Assembly: GCA_964600845.1 (NCBI GenBank)
Contig: CAZRJW010000004.1
Location: forward strand, 4,583-68,582
Direction: 5' to 3'
Length of the DNA: 64,000 bases
Source: JAGOTP01 sp964600845
GTDB taxonomy: Bacteria; Patescibacteriota; Patescibacteriia; 2-12-FULL-60-25
How positions within the stretch are numbered: position 1 is the stretch's first letter; every line of letters begins with the position of its first letter. Below are positions 16,516 to 25,456 of the stretch, piece by piece. A program made the translations under genes and the position numbers. Below the pieces are notes generated by a model. That model was given only the letters and a program-made list of their open reading frames with translations. It was not told the DNA's origin and did no database searches.

Positions 16516-18324
16516 TTACTGACTGTTCTTTTGGTTGTCGCGCTTGCGTTCGAATTCTTTCAGATACTGCTTGCGGATGCGGAGGGACTTTGGCGTAACC
16601 TCGAGCAACTCGTCTTCTCCAAGGTACTCGAGCGCTTCTTCCAAGCTCATGGCACGAGGAGTGTCCAAGCCTTCTGCAACACCGTCCCCCTTTGAGCGCA
16701 TGTTGGACAACTTCTTTTCTTTACAGACGTTCACCGCCAAATCTTCTGGCTTGGCGTTCTGCCCAATGACCATTCCTTCATACACTTCAATCCCTGGACC
16801 AATAAAGAGCTGACCACGTTCCTGAGCGGCCTGAAGACCGTATGTGTTGGATGTTCCGGTTTCGTGCACGATGAGCGATCCGTGTGGAGCGCCTTCAATC
16901 GCACCGACGTGTGGCTCGTAGCCCAAGAAGAGCGTGTTGATAATACCCTGACCACGTGTGTCCATCATGAATTCTGTGCGGTACCCGATCAACCCACGCG
17001 TTGGAATAACGAATTCAAGATAGCCTGTGCCGTTCTCGATACGCATGTCCTTCATTTCACCCTTGCGGCGACCCATCTTTTCGATAACGGAGCCGTTCAC
17101 TCCTTCTGGACATTCGATCGAAACCTCTTCAAATGGTTCAAGCTTCTTGCCACCTTCCTCCTTGAAAATAACCTGAGGGCGAGACACTTGAAGTTCAAAG
17201 CCTTCACGACGCATCTTTTCGATCAAAATCGAGAGGTGCAATTCTCCACGACCGCTCACGATGAAGGAACCTTCTCCGCCGCCGGATTCAACACGAAGCG
17301 CGACGTCGTTCTGCAATTCACGATCCAAGCGTTCCTTGATGTTACGTGAGGTTGAGAACTGACCTTCGTTTCCCGCAAATGGCGAGGTGTTTACACCGAA
17401 GGTCATTTTCACCGTTGGCTCTTCGATCTTGATAACTGGTAACGCTTCTGGGGTGTTTGGATCAGCGATTGTTTCTCCGATGTTGATTTCAGACACACCT
17501 GCAAAGGAAACGATGTCTCCGGCCTGAGCTTCCTGAACTTCGGCGCGTCCCATTCCAACGAATCCCATGATTGAGGTGATTTTAGCAGGAGACTGTTTTC
17601 CATCGCGGTTAATCCAGACGACGTTCCCTGGCTTAAATACCCCACGGACCACACGACCGATCGCCATCTTTCCTTTGTAGTTGTCGTAGCTCACGTTTGC
17701 GACCGACACCTGGAGTGGACCGGTTGAATCGTTCTTTGGGGCTGTTACCTCCTTCAAAATGGTATCGAAGATCGGAAGAACACCTGTCATCGTCGAGAGG
17801 TCTGTCTCGAGGCCAGCTTTCCCCTGCTTGGCGGAGGCGTAGACGACTGGGAAGTCTGTCTGTGCGTCCGAAGCGCCGAGCGTCACGAACAAATCGAAAG
17901 TCTGGTTCAAGACCCAATCTGGACGTGCGTCTGGCTTATCGATCTTGTTGATGACCAAAATGATGCGGTGACCAGCTTCGATCGCTTTCTTCAACACGAA
18001 ACGCGTCTGTGGCATTGGTCCTTCTTTGGCGTCGACTAAGAGCAACACACCGTCGACCAAGCTCATGATGCGTTCGACCTCTCCGCCGAAGTCGGCGTGT
18101 CCTGGTGTGTCTACAATGTTGATTTTTGTGCCCTTATAGAAAACAGCGGCGTTCTTGGCGAGAATCGTAATCCCACGCTCACGCTCGAGTTCGTTCGAGT
18201 CCATGATCGTTTCTCCTTCTAACCCACTTTCCTTGAAGGTGTCAGACTGTTTCAAAAGCGCATCGGCCAGGGTGGTTTTCCCGTGGTCAACGTGAGCGAT
18301 GATGGCGATATTGCGGATATCCAT
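16516..18324 (-). CDS. typA: Translational GTPase TypA/BipA
   Basis: 602 aa. It starts at MDIRNIAIIAHVDHGKTTL (G1 P-loop). The GTPase motifs ERERGITI (G2), DTPGHADFGGEV (G3) and NKIDKPDARP (G4) follow, then EF-G-like domains and the TypA C-terminal domain (TGTSNTYGLQAAQERG). It is a ribosome-associated GTPase used in stress and ribosome assembly. The start at 18324 was chosen over an in-frame ATG 33 nt upstream because the family starts here and CCCCTT precedes it. A strong promoter lies about 55 nt upstream. Confidence 0.95.
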   Translation of the reverse strand: MDIRNIAIIAHVDHGKTTLADALLKQSDTFKESGLEGETIMDSNELERERGITILAKNAAVFYKGTKINIVDTPGHADFGGEVERIMSLVDGVLLLVDAKEGPMPQTRFVLKKAIEAGHRIILVINKIDKPDARPDWVLNQTFDLFVTLGASDAQTDFPVVYASAKQGKAGLETDLSTMTGVLPIFDTILKEVTAPKNDSTGPLQVSVANVSYDNYKGKMAIGRVVRGVFKPGNVVWINRDGKQSPAKITSIMGFVGMGRAEVQEAQAGDIVSFAGVSEINIGETIADPNTPEALPVIKIEEPTVKMTFGVNTSPFAGNEGQFSTSRNIKERLDRELQNDVALRVESGGGEGSFIVSGRGELHLSILIEKMRREGFELQVSRPQVIFKEEGGKKLEPFEEVSIECPEGVNGSVIEKMGRRKGEMKDMRIENGTGYLEFVIPTRGLIGYRTEFMMDTRGQGIINTLFLGYEPHVGAIEGAPHGSLIVHETGTSNTYGLQAAQERGQLFIGPGIEVYEGMVIGQNAKPEDLAVNVCKEKKLSNMRSKGDGVAEGLDTPRAMSLEEALEYLGEDELLEVTPKSLRIRKQYLKEFERKRDNQKNSQ

Positions 18325-18380
18325 AAGGGGTGTGCAGCGTAAGATAAAAAGAGGCACCGTTGCCGGTGTAACTGGGCAAA

Positions 18381-18409
18381 AGTATAGCGGACCGATCCCC
18401 TTCCGTCAA
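18381..18409 (-). promoter_or_regulatory. typA promoter
   Basis: On the minus strand: TTGACG (18409-18404), 17-bp spacer, TATACT (18386-18381). The expected leader of about 50 nt is longer than usual in this window. Confidence 0.7.
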
Positions 18410-18436
18410 AGAACTTGGCTTAGACCTGACCCTTTC

Positions 18437-18450
18437 CTTGCGTCGTAAAA
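18437..18450 (+). repeat. Copy 5 of the 14-bp word (typA/GH1 intergenic)
   Basis: Exact CTTGCGTCGTAAAA followed by CGTTACAGCG. It lies just upstream of the typA -35 on the opposite strand. Confidence 0.8.
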
Positions 18451-18748
18451 CGTTACAGCGCTCTCCCCCTGCCCTGGTATGCCTATTTTTGTGGAATTTA
18501 AAAAGAGTCTGTTGTAACTGCTAGCGCCGGAGCGCTTACCTTGAGAGGACCAGGACAATACCTGGCGCGGGGTTACATTAAAGACTCTTTCTACAGCGGG
18601 CGGCACACACAGTGGTGCACCACCCGATAACGTACGATGTTTTTTGTTTGAACGAACCGGTGAAGGAACGAATGGAGGGGAGCAAACGCCTTGCGGCGAA
18701 ACGATTCTCGTTTGACAGCTCAACCACTACCTATCTCCATCACACTCC

Positions 18749-18778
18749 TTGTCAGTGGATACGTCAAGCGACCATACT
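18749..18778 (+). promoter_or_regulatory. Probable promoter of the GH1 gene
   Basis: TTGTCA (18749-18754), 18-bp spacer, CATACT (18773-18778), then 13 nt to ATG at 18792. It predicts a leader of about 7 nt. Confidence 0.45.
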
Positions 18779-18791
18779 GAAGGGAGCGACT

Positions 18792-20090
18792 ATGCCCTCT
18801 CTCCCCTTTCCACCCGGTTTTCTTTGGGGTGCTGCCACGTCCAGCCACCAGGTTGAGGGAAATAACACTTTAAATGATTGGTATACCTGGGAAAAACGTG
18901 TTCAACCGGCTGAAAAGTGGTCTGGATTGGCTTCAGATCAATGGAATCGCTGGGAAGAAGATGTCGAGCTAAAGTGGTCTGGATTGGCTTCAGATCAATG
19001 GAATCGCTGGGAAGAAGATGTCGAGCTTATACGAGATTTAGGGCACAACGCCCACCGCCTCTCGCTTGAATGGTCACGTATCGAACCCCGACCTGGTGAG
19101 TTCGATGAAGCGGCTTTAGACCATTACCAGCAGCTCCTGCAGGCGCTCCATGCGAAAGGCATCAAAACCGTGGTAACGCTCCACCACTTCACTAACCCAC
19201 TCTGGTTATCAGAGATGGGTGGCTGGCTAAGCTCTTGCGTCGTAAAACGCTTTACTACGTACGTGGAGGTGGTGATCAAAAAGCTTGGGGCTGATATAGA
19301 TATCCTGCTGACGATTAATGAGCCCGGGGTCTATGCCTTCATGTCGTATCAGGCTGGGTTCTGGCCGCCTCAGGTAAAGAGTTCGTGGCAAATGCAGCGC
19401 GTCCTCTGGAACATGGCACGGGCTCATCGAGCAGCCTACCCGATCATCAAACGACACTTCCCCGCTCTCCCCGTTGGGATCGCGCAGAACATGACGACCT
19501 TTGAAACCGTTCATCCAACGAGTTGGAGGGAACGTTTTGCTGCGCATTGGATGGCTGCCGTGAACAACTTCTCCTTCTATTGGTTCAGTGGCTGGAAGAC
19601 ACACGATGTCCTAGGGGTGAATTACTATTTCCATCGGAGACTGGATGCAACCGGACGTCGGTGGCCGCGTTTTCAAGATCCACAAGAAACAAACCGTCCA
19701 ACAAGCGATCTGGGCTGGGAATTATTTCCTGAAGGCCTTGGCCGCATCGTTCGCTCCCTCAAGAAACACAAAAAACCCATCCTGATCACCGAGCATGGGT
19801 TAGCGGACGCGGATGACTCCCGCCGACCACAGTTCATTCAAGACAGTCTCTCCCACCTTTCTTCTGCCATCGCTGACGGAGCTCCTGTTATTGGATACCT
19901 TCACTGGAGCCTCCTCGATAATTTTGAATGGGCCGACGGGTTCACGCCTCGGTTTGGCCTCGTAGAAGTCGACTACGTAACTCAAGCACGCACTCCCAGA
20001 GCTTCTGCATGGCTCTATAAAGAGATCATTACAGCTCCACCGACTCTCCCAACCGTGGAGCGTGCGCCTGAATTCCCAACTCGTTCGTAA
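18792..20090 (+). CDS. Glycoside hydrolase family 1 (beta-glucosidase-like) with internal 19-aa duplication
   Basis: 432 aa from MPSLPFPPGFLWGAATSSHQ. GH1 features: the N-terminal FLWGAATSSHQVEG, acid/base Glu177 in LTINEP, nucleophile Glu334 in ITEHGL, and the C-terminal YLHWSLLDNFEW. The family hydrolyses beta-linked glycosides. Oddity: the 19 residues beginning KWSGLASDQW occur twice in tandem (DNA 18915-19028, 57-bp unit, differing only in the last base). The family has one copy, so the extra one lies before the IEWSRIEP-like strand and may disturb the barrel, or may be an assembly error. The 3' end overlaps the convergent nuclease gene by 62 bp. Confidence 0.88.
   Translation: MPSLPFPPGFLWGAATSSHQVEGNNTLNDWYTWEKRVQPAEKWSGLASDQWNRWEEDVELKWSGLASDQWNRWEEDVELIRDLGHNAHRLSLEWSRIEPRPGEFDEAALDHYQQLLQALHAKGIKTVVTLHHFTNPLWLSEMGGWLSSCVVKRFTTYVEVVIKKLGADIDILLTINEPGVYAFMSYQAGFWPPQVKSSWQMQRVLWNMARAHRAAYPIIKRHFPALPVGIAQNMTTFETVHPTSWRERFAAHWMAAVNNFSFYWFSGWKTHDVLGVNYYFHRRLDATGRRWPRFQDPQETNRPTSDLGWELFPEGLGRIVRSLKKHKKPILITEHGLADADDSRRPQFIQDSLSHLSSAIADGAPVIGYLHWSLLDNFEWADGFTPRFGLVEVDYVTQARTPRASAWLYKEIITAPPTLPTVERAPEFPTRS
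18915..19028 (+). repeat. 57-bp tandem direct duplication inside the GH1 gene
   Basis: Unit 1 is 18915-18971 and unit 2 is 18972-19028. The first 56 bases are identical; the last base is A in unit 1 and T in unit 2. In frame, it adds 19 residues. Confidence 0.95.
19234..19247 (+). repeat. Copy 6 of the 14-bp word (inside the GH1 gene)
   Basis: Exact CTTGCGTCGTAAAA, coding SCVVK in a stretch (WLSSCVVKRF) where GH1 sequence is variable. It is followed by CGCTTTAC, so the site reads as a dyad GTAAAACGCTTTAC. Confidence 0.8.
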
Positions 20091-21378
20091 TACGCTCCGC
20101 AAGCTCGATCGCCGTCCCCTCTTCGCCGTGGGTGCAGAAGATGTGCTTTGGTAACGCCGAGGCGGATCGGATCCAGTTCAATAACGTTGGTTGATCTGCG
20201 TGCGCGCTATAGGCCCCGATGCTTTTTACCGCCGCACGCACCTGAATACGCTCTCCCAACACCTCGACGGTCTTTTCGCCTGAAAACAGCTTTCTCCCCA
20301 GTGTCCCTTGCGCTTGATACCCGATAATCAAAACGGTGTTTTTCTCGTTCCCTAAATACCGCACCAGATGATGCAGAATTCTCCCGCCATTCATCATGCC
20401 CGCTCCAGAAATAATGATCTTTGGCGGCGGAACGAAGTTTATTTCTTTTGATTCGTCACGCGTCTCACACAGATGAAGTCCTTCAAAATCAAACAAGTCA
20501 TCTCCGTGCGTTACTTTTTTCAACGCGACAGGATCGTAGTATTCAGGATAGCTTCGAATCACACGCGTTGCGCGAATCGCCATAGGACTATCCAAGTACA
20601 CGTTTACTTTTGGCAAACGTCCTTCTTGAACCAACTCGTTCATTTCGTAGAGCAGCTGCTGCGTTCGCTCAATCGCAAAGGCAGGGATCAACAACGTCCC
20701 TTCTTGATGAATCGTTTGCTGTACAAGCTCCTGCAGCTTGTCACTGCGTGAGCCTTCATCTTCGTGCACACGGCTCCCGTAGGTCGACTCCATGACAACT
20801 GCGTCCATTTCGGAGAGCTGAGCGGTTGCACGTAGGATCGGCACGTTTGCATGTCCAAGATCTCCTGAGAAGGCGAGCTTCGCTCCACCTTGCTCGCGAA
20901 TTTCGATAAAAGCACTCCCAAAGATGTGCCCCGCTTCACGGAAGCGCACCATCAGATCCCCCATGCGTACCGAATGACTGTATTCGGTTGGAACACAGCG
21001 TTTGAGCACCTGTGCGACGTCCTGTTCCTCATACAACATTGGACGTGCGTTCCGACGGTGATTCTCCTCCATGATGTGGTAGGCGTCCTCAAGCACCAGC
21101 TTCATCAAATCGATGGTTGGACCAGTAGCGTAGATCTTTCCTTTAAATCCTCCCTTAATAAGACGCGGCAAACGCCCCGTGTGATCAAGGTGCGCGTGGG
21201 TAATAAATACCGCATCCACCGTCCCTGCGTGCAGAAAAATCTCTTCAAAGTTGCGCGCCTCACAAAATTCACAGCCTTGAAACATGCCGCAGTCGACCAA
21301 GACGCGCGCTTGTTTCGTCTCCACCATATAACACGAGCCCGTGACTTCACGCGCTGCTCCAAGGAACGTAAGTTTCAT
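20029..21378 (-). CDS. Metallo-beta-lactamase / beta-CASP ribonuclease
   Basis: 449 aa. Metal-binding motif HAHLDHTG (residues about 60-67), downstream His in YSHSV and REAGHIFGSAFIE, SGDLG, then the beta-CASP insert (MESTYGSR, PAFAIERTQ, KVNVYLDSPMAI) and C-terminal SAHADQ and FCTHGE. This is the CPSF73-like RNA exonuclease/endonuclease group found in many bacteria. It is a likely RNA-processing enzyme. It overlaps the GH1 gene tail by 62 bp, tail to tail. Confidence 0.88.
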   Translation of the reverse strand: MKLTFLGAAREVTGSCYMVETKQARVLVDCGMFQGCEFCEARNFEEIFLHAGTVDAVFITHAHLDHTGRLPRLIKGGFKGKIYATGPTIDLMKLVLEDAYHIMEENHRRNARPMLYEEQDVAQVLKRCVPTEYSHSVRMGDLMVRFREAGHIFGSAFIEIREQGGAKLAFSGDLGHANVPILRATAQLSEMDAVVMESTYGSRVHEDEGSRSDKLQELVQQTIHQEGTLLIPAFAIERTQQLLYEMNELVQEGRLPKVNVYLDSPMAIRATRVIRSYPEYYDPVALKKVTHGDDLFDFEGLHLCETRDESKEINFVPPPKIIISGAGMMNGGRILHHLVRYLGNEKNTVLIIGYQAQGTLGRKLFSGEKTVEVLGERIQVRAAVKSIGAYSAHADQPTLLNWIRSASALPKHIFCTHGEEGTAIELAERITNELGIQAHAPRLGESVEL

Positions 21379-21429
21379 ATTTCCATCCCCATTCTACCAG
21401 AATGAGCCCATGCTGGATATTGCAGGCGC

Positions 21430-24400
21430 TTAGACTTCCGCTCGTACCGTATCCGCTCCCAAGATTCCCTCTACTTCTTTCGCGATCAGGTCGTTAAACG
21501 CGATACGATACGATGAAAGAATCTTTTGTTTTCCTCCCGGATTTTCGATAAGGAAATAGACGTTGTATTGACCTGGGTACTTATCGAGGACGCTTCGGAG
21601 CGTGAGCAGAATGGTTTCAGGTAACTGAGCGCGCAACGTTAACGTAACCGCTTGAATGGGTTTGTTTCGTAAGCCGGAATTCGCGAGGTCTTTTTTGAGT
21701 GCGTCTGATTGTTCTTCAACGATCGATGGAACCCCACCTCGGGTCGACTCTTCGATCATGTCGATATTGTCCGGCGTCACTTCGTAAGCAGTTTCGGCAA
21801 GGATCTTCCATTCGCCATCTTTTTCCTGGACGCGGCCACTGACCACCAAGATCTTTTCCGCCTCCCAGACTTCTGGTTTTTCTTTGTAGGTACGTGGGAA
21901 GACGACGACTTCAATATCGCCGCTCAGATCCTCCAAGCGCATGAAGACCATCGGCTCGTTCGCCTTGGTCGCAATCTTCTTGGCGATTGTGACGAGCCCT
22001 GCGACACGGATCGACTTTTCTTTCTGACGCTTCATCTCGATTCCCTTCTGTGGAACTTGGCCGATTGGCGTGCAGAAGTGCGATAAACGGCCGCTGTACT
22101 CCTCAAAGGGATGAGCGGACAGGTAGAGGCCCAGGAGCTCTTTCTCCCACTTTAAACACTCCCGCTGAACGGCAGGCGGCGCAGGACGAAGTTGCAACCC
22201 TTCTTCGACGGCGTTCACCGTCATCGAGAAGAGATTGAACTGTCCCGAGCTAGATTCTTGCGCGTGACGGCGGTGATACTCCAGGATCGTCTCGATGTTG
22301 AAATACAGCTGGTTGCGATCACCGAATCGATCGAGCGCTCCCGAACGGACGAAGACTTCAAGCGAGCGCCGGTTGAACGATTTGTGGTTCATGCGGCGGA
22401 CGAAGTCCATCAGGTCTTTGTACGGGCCATTAGCCTTGCGCTCTTGGATCACATAGTCCGCTGCATCCTCTCCCAGGCCCTTAATCGCGAGCAGGCCGAA
22501 ACGGAGCGTGTTCTGGCCCTTCACAACAGCAAAGCGCGCGAACGACTCGTTCACGTCTGGCGCGAGTACCGGCATCCCCATGCGTCGACATTCCTCAACC
22601 TCAATCGTGATGCGGTCGATGTTTTGGCAATCTGAGTTCAAGAGCGCCGCCATGAAGGCATCTGGGTAGCGCGATTTCAGATAGGCCGTTTGGTACGCGA
22701 TCATGGCGTAACAAGCGGCGTGCGATTTGTTGAAGCCGTAAGCCGCGAATTCTTCAAACTGTTGGAAAATAGCGGCAGCCGTGTCGTGCTCCACGCCGTT
22801 CTTTACGGAGCCATCGATGAACTTCACTTTGAGCTCCGCCATCAGCTTCGCGATCTTCTTTCCCATAGCTTTACGCAACGTATCAGCCTCACCTGGGGTG
22901 AAGCCGGCCATGTCTTTCGACACTTGCATTACTTGCTCTTGGTAGACCGGAATGCCGTACGTATTCCGCAGCGCGCTCTCGGTCAGCGGATGCATGTAGC
23001 GAATCTTCTCTCTCCCATGTTTACGCGCGATAAACGACTCGATGAACTGCATCGGACCTGGGCGATACAAGGCCACCATGGCGATGATATCTTCAATAAT
23101 CGTGGGTTTCAGTTCACGAATATACTTCTTCATGCCTTCCGATTCCAACTGGAAGACCCCCGTCGTATCACCGCGACCTAAGAGCTCGAAGGTCTTGGCA
23201 TCATCGAGAGGAATGTCGTCGACATTCAAGACATCGCCATAGACCGCTTCAACGATCGTGAGACAGTCACGAATGATCGACAAGTTAGATAGCCCCAAGA
23301 AGTCCATCTTGAGGAGTCCGATCGCTTCCGCTGAATGCCCTGCATATTGCACCACACGGTCCACGTCACCGCCTTGCGCCTTCTGCATCGGTGAGAACTG
23401 TACGAGCGGCTCTGGCGAAATCACGATGCCACAGGCGTGCTGTGAGGCGTGACGTGCGGTCCCCTCAAGCTTGATCGCGAGGTCGACGAGGCGTTTGACG
23501 CGGGGATCCGTCTCGTACATTCCACGGAGCTCAGGCGCTTCTTTAATCGATGTTTCAAGCGGAATATGTTTTCCCTGAACCGGGGGAGGGATGACTTTCG
23601 AGATGCGGTCGACATCGCCATATGGCAAACCCAAGACACGACCCACATCACGCACTGCCGCACGGGCGGCCATGGTTCCGAAGGTGATAATACCGGCGAC
23701 ACGATCAAGACCGTATTTCTCGGTCACATATTTGATCACGTCGACGCGCTTCACGTCATCGAAGTCGGTATCGATATCCGGCATGGAAATACGATCCGGA
23801 TTCAAGAAGCGCTCGAAGAGCAACCCGTAGCGGAGCGGATCGAGGTTGGTAATCTTTAATACGTAGGCAACAACCGATCCTGCAGCCGATCCACGTCCTG
23901 GACCTACAATCACACCATGTTCCTTTGCCCAGACAATGTAGTCTTGCACGATCAAGAAGTAGGCCGCAAAACCCATGCGCTGAATCGTACCAAGCTCAAA
24001 CTCCAAACGCTCTTGGGCTTCTTTGTATTTCTCTGGGTCTGGATAGCGTTCAATCAATGCTTGCTCACATAGAAGCCGGAGATAGCTGTTATCCGTCTCC
24101 CCTGCTGGTACATCAAACTCAGGCAAGTGGTTTTTCCCAAGGATAATCTCGACGTTACAGCGGTCCGCAATCTTCCGCGTGTTCTCGATCGCCTCGGGGT
24201 AGTCCTTAAATGCCTCTACCATCTCTTCTGGCGAGGACATGGAGAGGTCCATTGTAGAACTCGAGGGACGGTTCTGGTCTGAGAGGAGCTTCCCGTCGTG
24301 GATACAGACCAAGACGTCCTGTGCTTCACGATCATCCGCGTGCAGATAGTGCACGTCTTTGGTTGCGACGATTGGTGTATTCGTTTCTTTTGACAGCTGG

Positions 24401-24978
24401 ATCAAAAACTCGTTGATTTCCGATTGCGTTGGCGATTCTGGGTGATGAACGAGTTCCAGAAAGAAATTGTTCTCCCCTACTGCGTCTTTGTAGGTCTGGA
24501 TCAGCTCGCGCGCTTTCTCCAAATCATGTGCCTGACAGGCTTTTGGGATATCCCCCTTCATGCAGCCTGAGAGAACGATCAATCCGGCACCATAGGTCTT
24601 CAAAATCTCCTTATCGATACGCGGAACGTAGTAGAACCCTTCTAGGTAAGAAATGGACACGAGCTTCAACAGGTTCTGATAGCCCTCGTTCGTTTCCGCG
24701 AGGATTGTCAGGTGCGAGGTTCGGTTGTCGATACCGGCACGCTTATCCGTATGCTTATTCAGTGCAACCGCAACCTCTACTCCCAGGATGGGCTTAATCC
24801 CTGCTTTTTTGGCCGCTTCATAAAATTCAATCACGCCGTACATGGCGGAATGGTCCGTCAGGGCAATCGCATCGTAGCCCAGCCCTTTTGCGTGTTCGAC
24901 AATCTCATCCACGTCGCCAATGGCGTCATGGAGGGAATACATCGAGTGCGTATGCAGGTGGACAAAGGGAGAGGGCAT
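21430..24978 (-). CDS. dnaE: DNA polymerase III alpha subunit
   Basis: 1182 aa, the usual DnaE length. It has an N-terminal PHP domain (VHLHTHSMYSLHDAIG, LTDHSAMYG), the C-family polymerase palm with the catalytic Asp motif PDIDTDFDD, finger residues GRGSAAGSVVAYVL, a tandem helix-hairpin-helix region and a C-terminal OB fold (IRVAGLVTIAKKI). It is the replicative DNA polymerase. Upstream on the minus strand lie TTGCCC and TACTAT with a 17-bp spacer. The start follows GTTCCC directly. Confidence 0.96.
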   Translation of the reverse strand: MPSPFVHLHTHSMYSLHDAIGDVDEIVEHAKGLGYDAIALTDHSAMYGVIEFYEAAKKAGIKPILGVEVAVALNKHTDKRAGIDNRTSHLTILAETNEGYQNLLKLVSISYLEGFYYVPRIDKEILKTYGAGLIVLSGCMKGDIPKACQAHDLEKARELIQTYKDAVGENNFFLELVHHPESPTQSEINEFLIQLSKETNTPIVATKDVHYLHADDREAQDVLVCIHDGKLLSDQNRPSSSTMDLSMSSPEEMVEAFKDYPEAIENTRKIADRCNVEIILGKNHLPEFDVPAGETDNSYLRLLCEQALIERYPDPEKYKEAQERLEFELGTIQRMGFAAYFLIVQDYIVWAKEHGVIVGPGRGSAAGSVVAYVLKITNLDPLRYGLLFERFLNPDRISMPDIDTDFDDVKRVDVIKYVTEKYGLDRVAGIITFGTMAARAAVRDVGRVLGLPYGDVDRISKVIPPPVQGKHIPLETSIKEAPELRGMYETDPRVKRLVDLAIKLEGTARHASQHACGIVISPEPLVQFSPMQKAQGGDVDRVVQYAGHSAEAIGLLKMDFLGLSNLSIIRDCLTIVEAVYGDVLNVDDIPLDDAKTFELLGRGDTTGVFQLESEGMKKYIRELKPTIIEDIIAMVALYRPGPMQFIESFIARKHGREKIRYMHPLTESALRNTYGIPVYQEQVMQVSKDMAGFTPGEADTLRKAMGKKIAKLMAELKVKFIDGSVKNGVEHDTAAAIFQQFEEFAAYGFNKSHAACYAMIAYQTAYLKSRYPDAFMAALLNSDCQNIDRITIEVEECRRMGMPVLAPDVNESFARFAVVKGQNTLRFGLLAIKGLGEDAADYVIQERKANGPYKDLMDFVRRMNHKSFNRRSLEVFVRSGALDRFGDRNQLYFNIETILEYHRRHAQESSSGQFNLFSMTVNAVEEGLQLRPAPPAVQRECLKWEKELLGLYLSAHPFEEYSGRLSHFCTPIGQVPQKGIEMKRQKEKSIRVAGLVTIAKKIATKANEPMVFMRLEDLSGDIEVVVFPRTYKEKPEVWEAEKILVVSGRVQEKDGEWKILAETAYEVTPDNIDMIEESTRGGVPSIVEEQSDALKKDLANSGLRNKPIQAVTLTLRAQLPETILLTLRSVLDKYPGQYNVYFLIENPGGKQKILSSYRIAFNDLIAKEVEGILGADTVRAEV

Positions 24979-25041
24979 GGGAACTGCTTGTTGAGCGAGT
25001 CAAGCGATAGTAACCGTCCGGGATGCGTCGGGCAATGGACG

Positions 25042-25070
25042 AAAAAAGTCCGGAAATCCGGACTTTTTTT
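25042..25070. terminator. Bidirectional terminator upstream of dnaE
   Basis: A perfect 12-bp stem AAAAAAGTCCGG / CCGGACTTTTTT with AAAT loop. On the minus strand it ends the small gene at 25089-25412 and insulates dnaE. Confidence 0.88.
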
Positions 25071-25088
25071 CTAGGTGGGCCTCTGCGC

Positions 25089-25412
25089 CTATTCTGCGTC
25101 CTCCTCGTCGTCTTCAAGCGCCTTTTTCTTGCTCTTTTTCGAGCCAGAGGCGCGATTACCGATCAGCGATAAAAGCTTCTTTCCTCCTTCGGACGCGAGA
25201 GCCGCATAGCCCGAGAGACTCGTGAAGCGCTCAACCAGGCTCTCGACGGCTTCTTCGACCGCTTCAATCTTCTCACGCGTCGTCGTCACAATTTCATCCG
25301 TCTGACGTAATACGCTGAGCAAGCGATAGAGCACCAAGCACAGGAAAATCGTGATCGCGACGAGACAAATGCTCGCAACGATATACCAAATATCTTGAGG
25401 GGTAAGGTACAT
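25089..25412 (-). CDS. Small membrane-anchored coiled-coil protein
   Basis: 107 aa. It has an N-terminal membrane helix (about residues 8-31), a coiled coil (about 33-65, RQTDEIVTTTREKIEAVEEAVESLVERF), then a Lys/Ser-rich linker and an acidic tail (EDDEEDAE). Layout is similar to DUF948-type general stress proteins, but I cannot assign it. TATACT lies 13 nt before ATG and CCCT precedes ATG. Confidence 0.6.
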   Translation of the reverse strand: MYLTPQDIWYIVASICLVAITIFLCLVLYRLLSVLRQTDEIVTTTREKIEAVEEAVESLVERFTSLSGYAALASEGGKKLLSLIGNRASGSKKSKKKALEDDEEDAE

Positions 25413-25456
25413 AGGGATTACGGACAGTATACAAATAATTCCGTATGGCGTCGATC

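Larger units (their letters stand above)
18325..18791. other. 467-bp intergenic region between divergent typA and GH1 gene
   Basis: It holds the typA promoter (18381-18409), repeat copy 5 (18437-18450), the 12-bp palindrome GTGGTGCACCAC (about 18612-18623), a CGCC TTGC GGCG mini-hairpin (about 18688-18699) and a probable GH1 promoter (18749-18778). A GH1-frame ORF extends upstream to 18612, but that stretch is not glycosidase-like. No other gene was seen. Confidence 0.55.

Noticed and set aside
18612..18791. Upstream extension of the GH1 gene by 60 residues
   Set aside because: The extra residues are not glycosidase-like; the GH1 N-terminus (FLWGAATSSHQ) begins right after the ATG at 18792 and a promoter lies just upstream of that ATG.
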